Origin: Oopsacas minuta
Taxonomy: Eukaryota > Porifera > Hexactinellida > Lyssacinosida > Leucopsacidae
Direction: 5' to 3'
NCBI GenBank assembly: GCA_024704765.1
Contig: JAKMXF010000025.1
Coordinates: 59,176 to 123,175 of the forward strand
DNA length: 64,000 bases
Below the pieces are notes generated by a model. It saw only the letters and a list, made by a program, of their open reading frames with translations, was not told where the DNA came from and searched no databases. The position numbers and the translations under genes were made by a program. Shown in pieces: positions 12,791-24,193 of this stretch (positions are counted from its first letter, which is position 1; each line of letters starts with the position of its first letter).

Positions 12791-13689
12791 AAGGGCTATC
12801 GTTCCACGTTCTCATAGTTGCATTTACAGCCGGGGTAGAAAAGCGACTGGGCATTGTACAGTACATAATGGATATAGTGATATTTTTTGGCCTAATTATC
12901 TGTGCCTCCAGTTAAATCACTGTCTAATATATAATGTATATACATAAACATAGTGTAGATATTGAAAATATAACAAGATAAGTTCACATAAAATTTCAGA
13001 ATACTTCGCAACGACCTAGCCCACCGGTGGGTCAGTGTATATCAATCCGTTTAAAAACTGCATCCAATATAGACAGAATGTTACTGATAATAGTTAGGTC
13101 TATTGAAAGAGTAAAGTAATGCCTGAGCAAAGCCCATATTGTTATGATAGAAAGATCACACATAGTATTCGGGAAAGTGAAAAATGTTACATTTGTCAGA
13201 AAACACTTAAAAAGAACTCAAACTGGAAAAATGCAGCAAGTATGCTAAAATGATAACAATCTTCGCTATGATATGATTTCTTAAAAGTTTTTGTCATGCT
13301 TTTGAGGCAGAAATTTTGAAAGCTCTATTTTTGTTCCCGGTGAGAAGTGTTATATATGATAGGGAAATTATTTAACGATTATAGTTGAATAAATAACAAA
13401 GTAAATTCACACAACAGATACTTATTTGTACTACATAGGTCAGACAAAATATAGTACATTTGTTGTGTCTTTTCTATTTTGGAGGAAAGATAAATTTCGG
13501 ATTAATGAAAGTCACCTAATCAAATTAAGTTATGGGGAGTTTACATTTAAAAAATTGTATTAGACTCTAGCTCAGCTATATATATATTAAGTATAAGGAA
13601 TCTAGAAACACAAGTATATATTACATAGAATACATTAATAAGTATACCGTGCAATGATGATGCCTATGATGAAATAATATAGAGAGAGC
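12791..13689. other. AT-rich DNA without a gene
   Basis: Nothing recognisable up to the left end of the Ginger-like element at 13690. Confidence 0.4.
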
Positions 13690-14072
13690 TGTTGCGTAGG
13701 ATTTTGACCCGCAAGTAGCAATTACAAATCAAGTAATATCAACATTTCATCCCTAGTCACATAGTATTCGTATTTATACATGTGTGACTTCCTGAATGCA
13801 CACACTAACATTTTACTTTATTTCTAGATTTCAACTTCAACACTTATATTACTTTTGACATTTTTCATTATGGATGCGACAGAGTATGAAGCAATTCGTG
13901 GATACCTCCAGACGAATATTATCCACCAGAAATGAAGAGTGATCGCTACAGAAAGAAGAATTTTGTCAGAAAGTGCAAGGGGATTTACTTTCAAGAGAAT
14001 AAGCTAATGAAGGTATATTCCTGAATGATATTTTTGATTTATACTTATTTCCGGGACATAATTAGAAATCTT

Positions 14073-14116
14073 GAGGCAACTACATATCTGCGAGGAGGCA
14101 GATATGTAGTTGCCTC
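14073..14116. repeat. Perfect 19-bp hairpin in Ginger intron 1
   Basis: Bases 14073-14091 (gaggcaactacatatctgc) are exactly complementary to 14098-14116, with a six-base loop. It lies within the first intron of the Ginger-like gene. Confidence 0.85.
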
Positions 14117-14464
14117 ATTAAATTTGCGTACCATAGGGAGATGAGAAGGGTGAAAACGCTAGGGGGACTCCTCTGCCCCTCAATGCTACCTACAACCTCT
14201 GAGTTTAACTAAAATAATTTCTTGTAGATTTTCAGAAAGAAAAATGGCTGTGTGAAATATTTGGAGATTCCACTAGTCTCAGAAATTGACAACATTATCG
14301 GATTCTATCACAATGTCACTCATCCTGGAATCAATACTACCATTGATGGAATCCGAAATAAATATGATTGGAATGGTATATACAATGATGTTGGATCCTA
14401 TGTGAGTTACTAAATTACGTATTTCTTTCATACATGATTTTCCAAGAAAATGTGGCTGAGAACA

Positions 14465-14553
14465 CAGACTTACCAACCCTCCAGGGATCCCTGGATTACA
14501 AATTTTGAAAATCCAGGGAAATTTGCAAAAGGGGTTGTTAAGTCTGAGAACAG
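14465..14553. repeat. Short imperfect hairpin (MITE-like) in Ginger intron 2
   Basis: The left block cagacttaccaaccc is mirrored by ggggttgttaagtctg at the right, with an inner ccagggatccctgg palindrome. About 90 bp in total, non-coding, within the intron between exons 2 and 3. Confidence 0.5.
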
Positions 14554-17542
14554 CATGTATTTTATAGTTTGAGGTTATTCACCTTGTAATTATTCTATTG
14601 TATACAGCTTAATTGTGCTATTGTAAAATTAATATTGTGCGATTTGATGATATTTAGTATACCGGTATACAATTTTATCATATGGAAATCTATTTGTGCG
14701 GTACAACCAACCAACCATGTATCTAACAACTAATGACCCTTGCAGTAGTTAGTAATTGGGATAGGTAGTGGGAGTATTTCACATAAACATATTTGCCAAC
14801 CTGAGTGAAGAAAAAGCGGGACGGAATGCTAATTTAGCGGGACATCTGGAACGTAGCAAATTACATTAGACTGGACTACAAACTGACAATTAAATCATTT
14901 CCCGTTCTAGATCCGAACTTGCCATGACTGTCAAACCTCTGCTGCTCTACCTCCTCAGCCACAACGAGAGCTTCAACCTATTCCTCCTCCTGAAGAACCA
15001 TGGTGTCATTGTGGAATTGATCTCATATGCAATATGTCTCGCACTGTACTTGGATTTCAGCACATTCTTGTCATCGTGTGCTACCTGAGTAAATTTGTAA
15101 TTGCCCGACCACTCAAGACTAAAACTTCTAAAGAAATATTGGATTGTTTACAGGAAATTTATCTCTCATTCGGTGTACCTAACATCCTCCAACATGATCA
15201 GGAGACAGAATTCTCAAGCAAGGTAACACATATTTTTACATACTCGAGATTAGTAATTGTAAATACACCAAGTAAATTATTCCCGATACACAATACAACT
15301 TACTATATTGGATATACGTACGTAACATGTTGCATTGTCAATTGTCAGCGCATTGCTTCAATATATACCCTGGTAGGAAATTGTGCGTCCTGATGGCTAT
15401 ATTTAAGAAACCGTGTGGAAAATTGGATTTTAATTATGTTAAATACTAATAAATAAGAATTTCCGAATTAATGCTACTACCTTCGGATGGAAAATTTACC
15501 TTATTAATCGTTATTTCTTTCTAACCATTGCTGTACAAGACTAAATACATGCGCGTAGTAGATTGTTATCGTTCTCTTATTTACTTTCAAAATAGGAATT
15601 TCAAGAATTTCACAAGATAAATGTCAACACCAGAAGGACCACAGCATACCACCCACAAAGTAACGGACTTGTTGAGTCACACAACAAAATGTTGAAAACG
15701 TGAGTATTGATGCTAAATATAAATATATATCTATTCAAAGCCTTACATACGTTTAATACACGTCGTTTATAATTAGATAGCTTTGAATTAATTTAACACT
15801 TTTACAAATAGAAAAAATCAACAAGATGCAATCTGAAGGGGACACTGAATGGACAGAGAAATTACAGACAGCAGTACTAGCAGCAAATACTCAAACCAAA
15901 ATCTCTACAAGATAGACACCGTTTTATCTCATGTTTGGGAGAGACTTTGATTCATCTAACCTTCTCAATCTTATCACTTCTCCAACTAACCCCGGATTAC
16001 TAACCGAAGCTGATATCTCAGAGGCAGAAGCATCAGAAGATGAGAATATTCAAATGGATGCAAACGAACCACGCCCATTTGACTTTCCTATAATTGATAA
16101 CGAATGGATAGAAATCTTTCCTCCACACGTAAAGCTGACAGAATGAATGCTATTGAAAACATCAAGGCAGGTCAGAAAGTTCAAAAGAAAACATATGACA
16201 ACAAAGTTAAACACAACAGGTAAGAAATAACGAAACACATTCTTGTGTGATGTAACATGTTGGAATTTCATACATCATCTCTTACTAAAATTAAATTAAA
16301 TTCACTGACTGTTGTATAATCCGATAAATATGAATAATCTTGAATCGGAACTAATTTATTGTTTCCTCAATTATATGAATTCTTAAATTCCAAAACACTT
16401 ACTTTTAGTTATATAATTAGCATCATTACAAACTGTACGTAATTGGCACATTATTTTCGTTGTATAATCATTGTGTAAACTTTAGATCAGAATTTGTGGA
16501 AGAAGATGAGGTACTTGTACATAATATAAAGAAAGCCAAGCGACTCCCAGGAACAAAAGATACAAAGAAATATTTGGGACCATATACGATAGAGGAAGTT
16601 AAACCAAGCGACCTAGTTGCTCGCAAAGACCCAGATAGCAAAACAACAAAATTATCTATCCATCTATCAAGAAAATATCATTCTCGCATGAACGAAAATA
16701 GGCAGGTTCGAACGAAGACAGGCAAATCAAAGTAGCCCAAAAGATCTTGCAAATCTTCTAGCGGTAAATATATTAGCGAGACAATATTGTACTGAACTAT
16801 AACTAATTGACTCAGCCCATGATTAAGTACATATAAACTAGTTGTGTTCTGTATTGATTCGATTAATACGTAATAGCAATCCTACATTTCACATATTTAT
16901 TTGTATTTAGATTCTTTGGATGATATATTGAACCTGGATACCATGGAAGAAACATTTGAAACACCGCAACAACACTCAATCTATGAAACTATCGATTCTG
17001 AGCTATTTCAATTGAAACCTCGAATACTATCAGCTCTTGTCAATAACACATACTTAATCCAACTACATGAGAAACTCGCTACAAAAGCTGCATCTCTAAC
17101 TTCATTGAACTTACTATATTCTTACCATCCACCCAACGAACTAAATTTTGAGATTAAGGAGAAACTTGCTGTATCAGCCGGTAATTGGTACGCAGAATAT
17201 CGTTCCTCCTATCCTACTGAAATACCTGAAGAGACACGAAGAGATCTTGACTATCCAATTGCTGTTCTATTACCAGTAATAATTGAGTTAATATTCCCAA
17301 CTGAGCAAGTTCATGAGATCATTGAAATACCAGAACAATCTATACAAAATGCATCAGATCTTATCCCATATCCTAAATGGGGAGAAGAGTATAACAACAT
17401 CGTGCAATCTAACACCTGTTCTATCGACAATATATTGGCTATTCTTAGTTCGAATAAAGCAACCATCCTGGACTCACTGAAGTTAATCGGAAGTACACAT
17501 ATTGAAGCTAAATTCCACTACATATTCCAATTGGCTGCTAAN

Positions 17543-17660
17543 TGAAACTTTCAGTATATGGAGTTTAACTATATGGGCTTATAATATATGAAAGTTAGAT
17601 ATATTACTTGACTAATTCCTAAGATATATCATGAGCCGCAAGACTTATTGAACGCCCTGA
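17543..17660 (-). mobile_element. Mariner end fragment (same family as 4745-6078)
   Basis: This 118-bp piece is the reverse complement of bases 4745-4862 with few differences and ends in gcaagacttattgaacgccc followed by TA. It begins directly after the single N at 17542, in the middle of the Ginger coding exon. Either the mariner inserted there and its body is missing from the assembly, or two contigs were joined at a repeat. Confidence 0.85.
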
Positions 17661-17662
17661 TA

Positions 17663-18310
17663 AATATGTTCTTTAACCGATCGAATTAATTCAGAGTGTA
17701 TGAGAAATGTTTTTCCAAAGGGTTGTTCATATTATAGGCGATAATACCTAATATGCATGATGTTTCACAAAAATACTGTATTTAAAACAATGCAAATTAT
17801 ATTTAGCTGGAAACAGTTTGCAGATAAAGCATGTGCGTAGTCGCTGTAGGTGTATCAATAGTAACAGATTTATTAGGCCAAAATATAGAATTTCAACATT
17901 TTCGCAATAATTGAAATTGGCTCTATGCATATATGATTTACAATGCACTTCTGACTAATTCCTGGTCTAATATTTTCAAGTTGTGAATTTGCCTAATATA
18001 ACGAATTCACAACGATCAATACGTCAGATTACATGTATACCCTCACTAACATTTCAATACAATTTTAGCTTACATTTTCCAGCAAATTATGAAAGTAAAA
18101 TTGCGTCTATTGATTTGCCCACCAGTGAATATCTAGTTCCTAAGCCCCTAACCCCTAATTATAATCCCCCAGGAATAGAACTCAGTGGAGTTGGCAACCA
18201 TTGTATATTCGTACGATAGCCAAATCAGATGCGGGAGGTTGAGCTGAACAGGTTTCCAACTAACTGAGGTCTAAAATTATGAAATTTACGTCAGTACATA
18301 AGATTATAAT
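17663..18310. other. Possible remnant of the Ginger gene, otherwise non-coding
   Basis: Downstream of the mariner end an open stretch at about 18070-18219 follows a splice-acceptor-like tttcaatacaattttag and reads LHFPANYESKIASIDLPTS. It could be a further exon of the interrupted Ginger gene, but no family motif proves it. The rest is AT-rich and shows nothing. Confidence 0.25.
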
Positions 18311-18455
18311 CTTTGTGGGATAATCAGGGACCCACTCGTTCATCAGCGTTTTAGTCTTTGTCGGATAATCTGGGACCCCACGCATTCATCAGCGTTTTAG
18401 TCTTTGTGGGGTAATCTGGGACCCTACTCATTCATCAGCGTTTTGCCTTTGTGGG
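18311..18455. repeat. Tandem repeat, about 3 copies of a 45-46 bp unit
   Basis: The word ctttgtgggataatc (or close variants) starts at 18311, 18356, 18402 and 18447, giving a 45-46 bp period. Each unit contains ttcatcagcgttttagtc. The copies are nearly identical, so the array is young compared with the other tandem repeats here. Just downstream (18620-18705) a GC-rich stretch ends in gtttgagaaccacta, which looks like one terminus of a hAT element. Confidence 0.8.
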
Positions 18456-18769
18456 GTAAAATATTACCCCAGATGGTTACCCACGTTGTGGCCCTTGTGG
18501 CCGACAATTACCTCATTTATTTGTGGGGTACAATCTTTCCCACAGGGGCTATTTCAGAGAATTTTCCCGGGTAGGTTACGGAGGGTTAAAACTAATATAT
18601 TAGTGACAAAAATATTGAAATTTTTTGGAGTGGGCGGAGGGGGAGCAATGAAAAGGTTAAATAATTGCTTGGGGGGCGATGTGAAGAATAGTTTGAGAAC
18701 CACTACCTTAGCCTATTGAAATTTAAACTGTATAGCACCTTCTTCAGTTTTGATTCTTCCGAGGAGCTT

Positions 18770-18940
18770 GTCAACAATTACTATCTCCATTGGTTACTTA
18801 ATGTGCATACTCAATGTCTCCCTCACTGAAATACTTGGAACACACGTAAACTGTCTGAGATCATCAACATGTCCCAGTCGAGAGCTCGAAGCAAAGACTT
18901 TCTGAGTTCATCTGTCTAGTGTCGTATTGAAAATACCGGC
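18770..18940. repeat. Dispersed repeat, copy 2 (partner at 12640-12790)
   Basis: Shares actcaatgtctccctc and the following roughly 120 bp with 12667-12780 in the same orientation, with more substitutions. It is not open in any frame over its length. Confidence 0.5.
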
Positions 18941-19259
18941 AATTATTGCTCATTGCCACAGAACAGCAAAAATATAAGTGTAAGATGAAGTTCATAAAAA
19001 TTTTCAATACCAATATATGTATATACATTGAAAATATTACCATTCATGGGTCGATAAAAACTTTAAAATGTAAGAATTAAAAAATCTAATTATGGATTAC
19101 TAACAAGGTAATATATAAGTTAAAAATTAGCTGATGCCTTCTTAAAATCGCTAAAACACTACGACGTAATTCTGAATTATAAAGTAAAATGATGATCACT
19201 CCCATATTAATGACATTCATGTTCGGTCGCGTTATGCATCCGTAGTCAAAAATCCATAA

Positions 19260-19577
19260 TCAGTTGTGAGGCCTTATGTATAGTAAGCTATGGTAAGATG
19301 TATGTCCATTGCCATTATTTACATGATTACTGATATGTGCTGCGAAGAAACTGTCATAGATCTCAAGAAGGCCAAGGTAGTTGCCGTTGTGTACAGAACC
19401 AATTAGTGAATACTTGCCATGAATGGCCAGTCCTCCTTCACGAATAAACTTTAATACATCCATACAAAACTCGACAAGTAGTCTTAGAGTAACACAACCA
19501 GTCAACCATGAAACATCAATCTGTTCTCCAGATAAAGTATGTGTACGAGTTCTAGACTGGCAATTTGATGGTGACAA
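19260..19577 (-). pseudogene. ZMYM1-like hAT transposase fragment (DUF4371 region)
   Basis: The minus-strand frame reads LLVEFCMDVLKFIREGGLAI, then GSVHNGNYLGLLEIYDSFFA and AHISNHVNNGNGHTSY. This matches the region of ZMYM1-like hAT transposases where the chain reads 'kfLa..glaFRG', 'GNfl.Ll' and 'flaeHi', just before the catalytic core. About 105 residues remain. Neither the catalytic core nor the C-terminal dimerisation domain follows, and it lies outside the complete hAT that starts at 19774, so it is an isolated older fragment. Confidence 0.6.
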
Positions 19578-20044
19578 CGGTTAATTAAGTATAGTCGAAA
19601 CCGGCATTTCTTACTTCGGGTTTTTCTTAATTATCGTTTTTTCTTATTTTATTTTCATGCTCATGTTGTAAAGAATGTTGGATTTAAATTCATTTTGCAT
19701 CGGTTTTTCTTATATATTTTTCGTGCAAAGAAATAGTAAAAAAGGTGTTTTCTACTGTAGTACTTGCCTACCTCAGGGCTGGGGGTGGTTAACCGAATTT
19801 TGAGCGCGGTTAAAACTTTTCAATAATAGCGGTTAACCGCTGTAAGTATTGTTTAAGACAATCAATGAAATTACGTAACTAAAATTGATAATACCATTAC
19901 ATAGCTATTATATATACAATCGTGCAGGGGTGGCGTCAGGAAATCCCCGATGGGGGGGTCTAAATTTGTGATATAAATCCTAGAATACTACAATGTTTTA
20001 CTAGATAGATATATAACAATTCACACTTAACATTTATTTTACAC

Positions 20045-22860
20045 TTATAATAAGATTCTACATTTAGGAAACTTTGCTTTGAATCTACTTATTATGGTGT
20101 CTAAGTCAAGCTTGCTACCTCGATCCCGATGAATTCCTAGCATTAATAAGCTATCCAAGCGGTCTTGTTTTATTACTGAGCGGAGATCATTCTTTATTAG
20201 CCGCATTGAGCTGAAATTTCGTTCACACTCAGCTATTGATAGTGGCAAGGCGCATGCAATTATGACAATTCGATGAAGCTCAAAAAATGCCTCCTTTAAC
20301 TTCTGCAAATATGCCTGTAATTCAAGGAGATTATTAGCCTTTTCTTGGTCTGCTTTTCTTTCTATTAAGTGTTTAAAAGTGTCAAATTCAAATTTAAGAA
20401 CACTGGTGTCGGACTTGAATAATTTTGCAAAGAGGATGAGTGAATTTTCATCCATGAAACTGCTCAAGGTAGGGCATAAAGTTGTGATTCCTCTGATCAT
20501 GACAATGTTTTTCTCGCTAAATCTCTTTTTGAGCTCTAGAGAAACTTTACTTATGATCTCAAAAACATCACTAAAATATCCATCGAATCCTACTCCTGTA
20601 AGTTCTTCAACATTACCCTCAATGAGATTATCGTGCAAGGCTGCTGACATCCGTTTTCGTCTGACAGGTCGTGCACTATCAGGCAGGTTTAAACGATTGT
20701 CTACTTCTTCTGCTTCATCCCCAAACTTTTGACATAGCTCTCTCGAGGTACAGGCTCCAATTTCATCTTTTAACGTCCCAATTAGATCGATCGCCCCACT
20801 AAGATCATTTGTTGGCTTTTGTAGAATATCTGAGGCAAATTTTGCTTTCTTCAGAATATGCTTGGTAATGAGAAGATATCTAATGAAGCGGCGATCTATC
20901 TGTAACAAGTAGCCAGTTGCTTCAGTGGTACGGTTGGTGTTACTGTCGTTATCGATCACATCCTGCAGTACTTCATAGACGATGTTGATGCGTTTCCACA
21001 CTGCGTCAAACTGTTTCGCTTGACAAGACCATCGAGTATCAGAAACTTTCCCAATCTCCATCTTCTTTACTTTATGTTGCTCCTATATTTTCTCCCACCT
21101 GACATGAACCGTGCTGCTGCTCAAAAATGAGTGTAGCTGTTTGAAAAGTGATAACATATTGGCCACGCATTTGACTGAATTGACAACATCGACAATTACC
21201 AGATTGAATCTGTGACAAAAGCAATGGATGTAATAGGCAATTTCACCACCAGGTTTTTCAGGAATTTTCTTTTGAACTCCATTCAAATGACCAGAGACAA
21301 CAGATGCACCATCATAACCTTTCCAACACAGTTCTTCATGTTCGCATCAACTCTTCTTAACTGGTGGATAATGGTATCGGACAATCCATCAGCATCCAAA
21401 CTTTGTGCTTCAGCAATACCAATGAATTCTTCATGGATGGTGTTCTTATAACAGTATCCTACAGCTACAACGACTTGTTCTTTTTTGCTGGCATCTTTAG
21501 ATTCGTCTGCAAGTATGGTGAAATATTCCGCTTCATGAAGTTTTTGTTTGATTTGTTCCAATATCTGAATATCATATCCTTCATGATATCCAACAAAGTA
21601 TTCTGAACTGTATGGTATGTGTATTTAGCATTCATTGCACCGGTGCGAATTCTGTCAGCCACAACGGTTTCATGTCTAGCAATTAGTGCAAGTATGCCAA
21701 GGAAATTGCCACAGGATGGACCAAAATCAATACTTTCTTCGTTGATATCATCGACTCGAAATGATTTACCAGTCTCGCGTTGGGCAATTTCCGTTGAGCA
21801 GTGAACAGCAAAACTTCACATAATGTGCGCATATATATCCTATTTTCTGTAATTAGCTTCGCATGTGCAGAGTCCTGGAGTTTAGCAACTGATTGAAACC
21901 GCCAGACTTAACAGCTTGATACTGCGCATAAGCATCAACACATTCTGCATGCTGAAGCCTGGCTTGGTGTTGTATCAGTTTGTTGCTACGGACTGTGGTC
22001 CCATAGCATTTCTTCCAATTGCGCATACCTTGGCTTACAAATGTGGGCTCTTTTCTGTTTTGGGAGAAATGTCTACAGTGATAGCAGTAAATAGCATCTT
22101 CGCATTCCGAATACTCTTCCATGGGTATCTATCATACAGGGATGAGGTAAATGCTCTATACTGCTTGCCAATCATATGCAAAGGGAACTTTATGTTACGA
22201 GGCTGTACTTGATTACTTTCTCTGACATCGAAATATCTTTCTGGCTTGGACTGTAAACTTTCTCACTATATTGAATTCCCAAATTTGGTTCCTGAATGCT
22301 AACATAGTTATCATGATGCAGTGTAGCTGAACAAATATAATTATAAACCAATACTACAATAATTCAATTATATGACTGAAACAAGGTTCCTCCTAAATAA
22401 GGCTAATATTGATGACAATACTGCTGAATGCATCATAATTTTTATATACCTTTGCATATGTCTTCGAGGCCAGCTGAATCGGTCTCTTCTGACATCTCAC
22501 CAATCGAACCCTCTTCACTTCTATCTCTTCGTTAGGGATCGTATTTTGAGAACTTGAATCAGAAATATAGAGGTATCACAAGAGTCAAACATAACTCCAT
22601 CGATTTTTCTGTTTCAAAGGATTCAGCCAATTCAATTCTTCTCCTCTTCAAAGTAAAGACTTCTTCGGTACTGGAACTAAAGAATGAATCAATTGTCATC
22701 AAACGACCAAGAATTTCTTCAAGAATAACTGTTGTCGGTGCTATGCGACCAAACGCGTGTAGATTTATATTTGGATTTTGTATGTCTTTCAACATAGTCA
22801 TTTTGAAATACTTCTTTGCAAATAGTGCAACGCACATTGTAGCGAACAGCCTTTTTGCCA
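20045..22860 (-). pseudogene. ZMYM1-like hAT transposase, broken
   Basis: Read on the minus strand. The N-terminal part (22860-22560) contains a Cys-pair finger, VRCTICKEVFQNDYVERH, then the MTIDSFFSS block typical of these proteins, in different frames. At 22122-21853 a TTF-type zinc finger follows: EDAIYCYHCRHFSQ ... MRNWKKCYG. At 21561-21283 the DUF4371 core reads EAEYFTILADESKDASKKEQ, with the first catalytic Asp in LADES. At 21286-21083 is YYIHCFCHRFNLVIVDVV, the conserved CxxH-containing block. The longest piece (21061-20045, 338 residues) opens with VSDTRWSCQAKQFDA and closes with the hAT dimerisation signature AECERNFSSMRLIKNDLRS. Order and content are complete for the family, but at least four frame changes separate the pieces, so the gene is dead. 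The mariner at 22867 lies just upstream of the N-terminal finger. Confidence 0.8.
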
Positions 22861-22866
22861 TGTGTA

Positions 22867-24193
22867 CGAGGGTAGTCCAAAAAGTTTTTAGAATCTATAT
22901 GAAAGAATAGTATGAAATAGATTATTATTTATACTTTCTCGAAGTATATACCAGATGACTGTATCCATAAATCCATCCTTCTAAACAAACTTTTAAAACA
23001 ATTTTCCCAGTCTTCTTTGGTTAGGTCTTGGAGGGCCTCATTATAAGCCAGTCTTGCCTCTTCTGCACTATTAGAATGGACCCCTTTGATCTTCTTTTTT
23101 AGTTTGGGGAAAAGAAAGAAGTCGCATGGCGCCAAATCTGGGGAATATGCTGGATGGGGTATTAATTTTATACCATTATCTGCAAAGAAATCCATTGTTA
23201 AAGCTGCCTTGTGTGCACTTGCATTGTCATTGTGCCATTGAAGTGAGGTGAAGTAGGCTTTAGGATGTAAAATGCTCCACTTTTCTATCACCTGAGGCAT
23301 GCAAATGTTGACATACTAACTCGCAGTTAGTCTTTTGCTCTATAAGGGCTTATCATCGTTGTACAGGGAAAAATCTCTACTTTGACCGCTGGTAAACGAA
23401 CAACGGTGAAGCACGTGCAGAGTTAAATTGAGGGGGATCATCATCTGTAAAAAGCCAAACTGAAGATTGTTGCTTCGTCTCTGGGTCATATTGGTAAATC
23501 CAAGTCTCATCTCCCGTAATTAGCGTATTCAATAGCTTTGAACGACCATGATCGAATTTTCTGATCTTAAATTTGCACCAATCCACTCGAATTGTCATTT
23601 GTTCTTCAGAAAGTTTATGTGGAATCCACCGTGCAGCCACTTTCCTCACCAAGAGATGTTCATGAAGTATGGCATGGAGGCTTTCTCTGCTGATGTCTAA
23701 ATGACTTATTATTTCGTCTATTATGATTCGACGCTCATTTTTGATTATTTTGTTAACTTTCTGGCTATTTTCTGGGTTAACCGCATCTGCAGGACGTCCT
23801 GATCGCATCTCATCACTTAGAGTCTTTCGTCCACGGTTAAATTCACCGTACCAGTTGCACACTATAGCCTAAGATGGTGATTTTTCTCCAAATGTGTCCT
23901 GAAGTTGAATATGTGATTCTTTAGGACTGAGTTTTTCCCATAAAGTCATAAAAAATCATTCCGCGAAAGTCCCTCCTTTCCAAATGTAAATCCATGAGAA
24001 ATAATTAGGTACGAATTTAAAATTAGAGCCAAGTGCTGACTATATAAGTAGCTGTAAAAAAGTAATAAGAGATTAAAAACTTAAATATTTTAACTAGAGT
24101 AGTTATAAATAGTGTACTATAGATATAAGAGGTATTGGTGTGCAAGAAATGAAGTTACAGCATTCATTCTAAAAACTTTTTGGACGACCCTCG
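22867..24193 (-). mobile_element. Mariner element (1327 bp) nested in hAT
   Basis: Inverted repeats begin CGAGGGTAGTCCAAAAAGTT at left and the complement (one mismatch) at right ending 24193. TA duplications are at 22865-22866 and 24194-24195. An internally deleted sister copy lies at 40927-41694. This is the youngest layer of the 19.8-24.7 kb nest. Confidence 0.92.
22929..23990 (-). pseudogene. Mariner transposase, DD34D type, nearly complete
   Basis: Translation probably began near 23990 (MDLHLERRDFRGMIFYDFM). A one-base shift near 23935 and a TAG stop near 23870 break the N-terminal helix-turn-helix region. From 23862 a 161-residue open stretch reads MCNWYGEFNRGRKTLSDEMR, RSGRPADAV, WIPHKLSEEQ and the first catalytic motif LITGDETWIYQYDPETK. 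After a second break near 23340, 124 residues (23300-22929) carry the second Asp in WHNDNASAHKAAL and the third in YSPDLAPCDFFLFPKLKK, exactly 34 residues apart. The C-terminus FRRMDLWIQSSGIYFEKV is intact. All three Asp are present. About three lesions separate this copy from a complete open frame. Confidence 0.88.

Larger units (their letters stand above)
13690..17541 (+). mobile_element. Ginger-like DNA transposon, left end to assembly break
   Basis: The element begins TGTTGCGTAGGATTTTGACC, fitting the TGTNR start reported for Ginger transposons, and a second copy of the same first 235 bp starts at 28442 in unrelated flanks, which fixes the left boundary. It carries a spliced gene with a Ty3/gypsy-type integrase, the hallmark of Ginger elements, which are cut-and-paste transposons with intron-containing integrase genes. 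The right end is missing: the sequence stops at the single N at 17542 and continues with an unrelated mariner end. Confidence 0.65.
13870..17541 (+). pseudogene. Ginger-like integrase/transposase gene, seven exons, 3' end missing
   Basis: Proposed exons: 13870-14012, 14228-14401, 14911-15222, 15596-15699, 15812-16219, 16486-16763, 16911-17541, all with GT...AG introns. Exon 1 starts MDATEYEAIRGYLQ. Exons 2-3 form the integrase zinc-binding domain (FYHNVTHPG ... IRTCHDC). Exon 3 holds the core with ICNMSRTVLGFQHILVIVCY and GVPNILQHDQETEF. Exon 4 carries the catalytic Glu block TAYHPQSNGLVESHNK. Exon 5 has TPFYLMFGRDF. Exon 6 has the GPY motif KKYLGPYTIEEV. Exon 7 adds about 210 acidic residues ending with KWGEEYNNIVQSNTCSIDN, which resembles the Cys site of papain-fold proteases, but that is inference. 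Damage: a one-base shift near 13920, a TAG in exon 5 (15913), a shift near 16135, and a TAG in exon 6 (16733), after which the frame still joins exon 7 in phase. Confidence 0.7.

Noticed and set aside
14073-14116. tRNA or small RNA gene
   Set aside because: A simple perfect hairpin without cloverleaf arms or internal promoter boxes.
18311-18455. Possible CRISPR-like array
   Set aside because: Units are contiguous tandem copies without unique spacers, in eukaryotic DNA.
20379-20732. Plus-strand frame of 117 residues
   Set aside because: Shadow of the minus-strand hAT transposase; no motif of its own.
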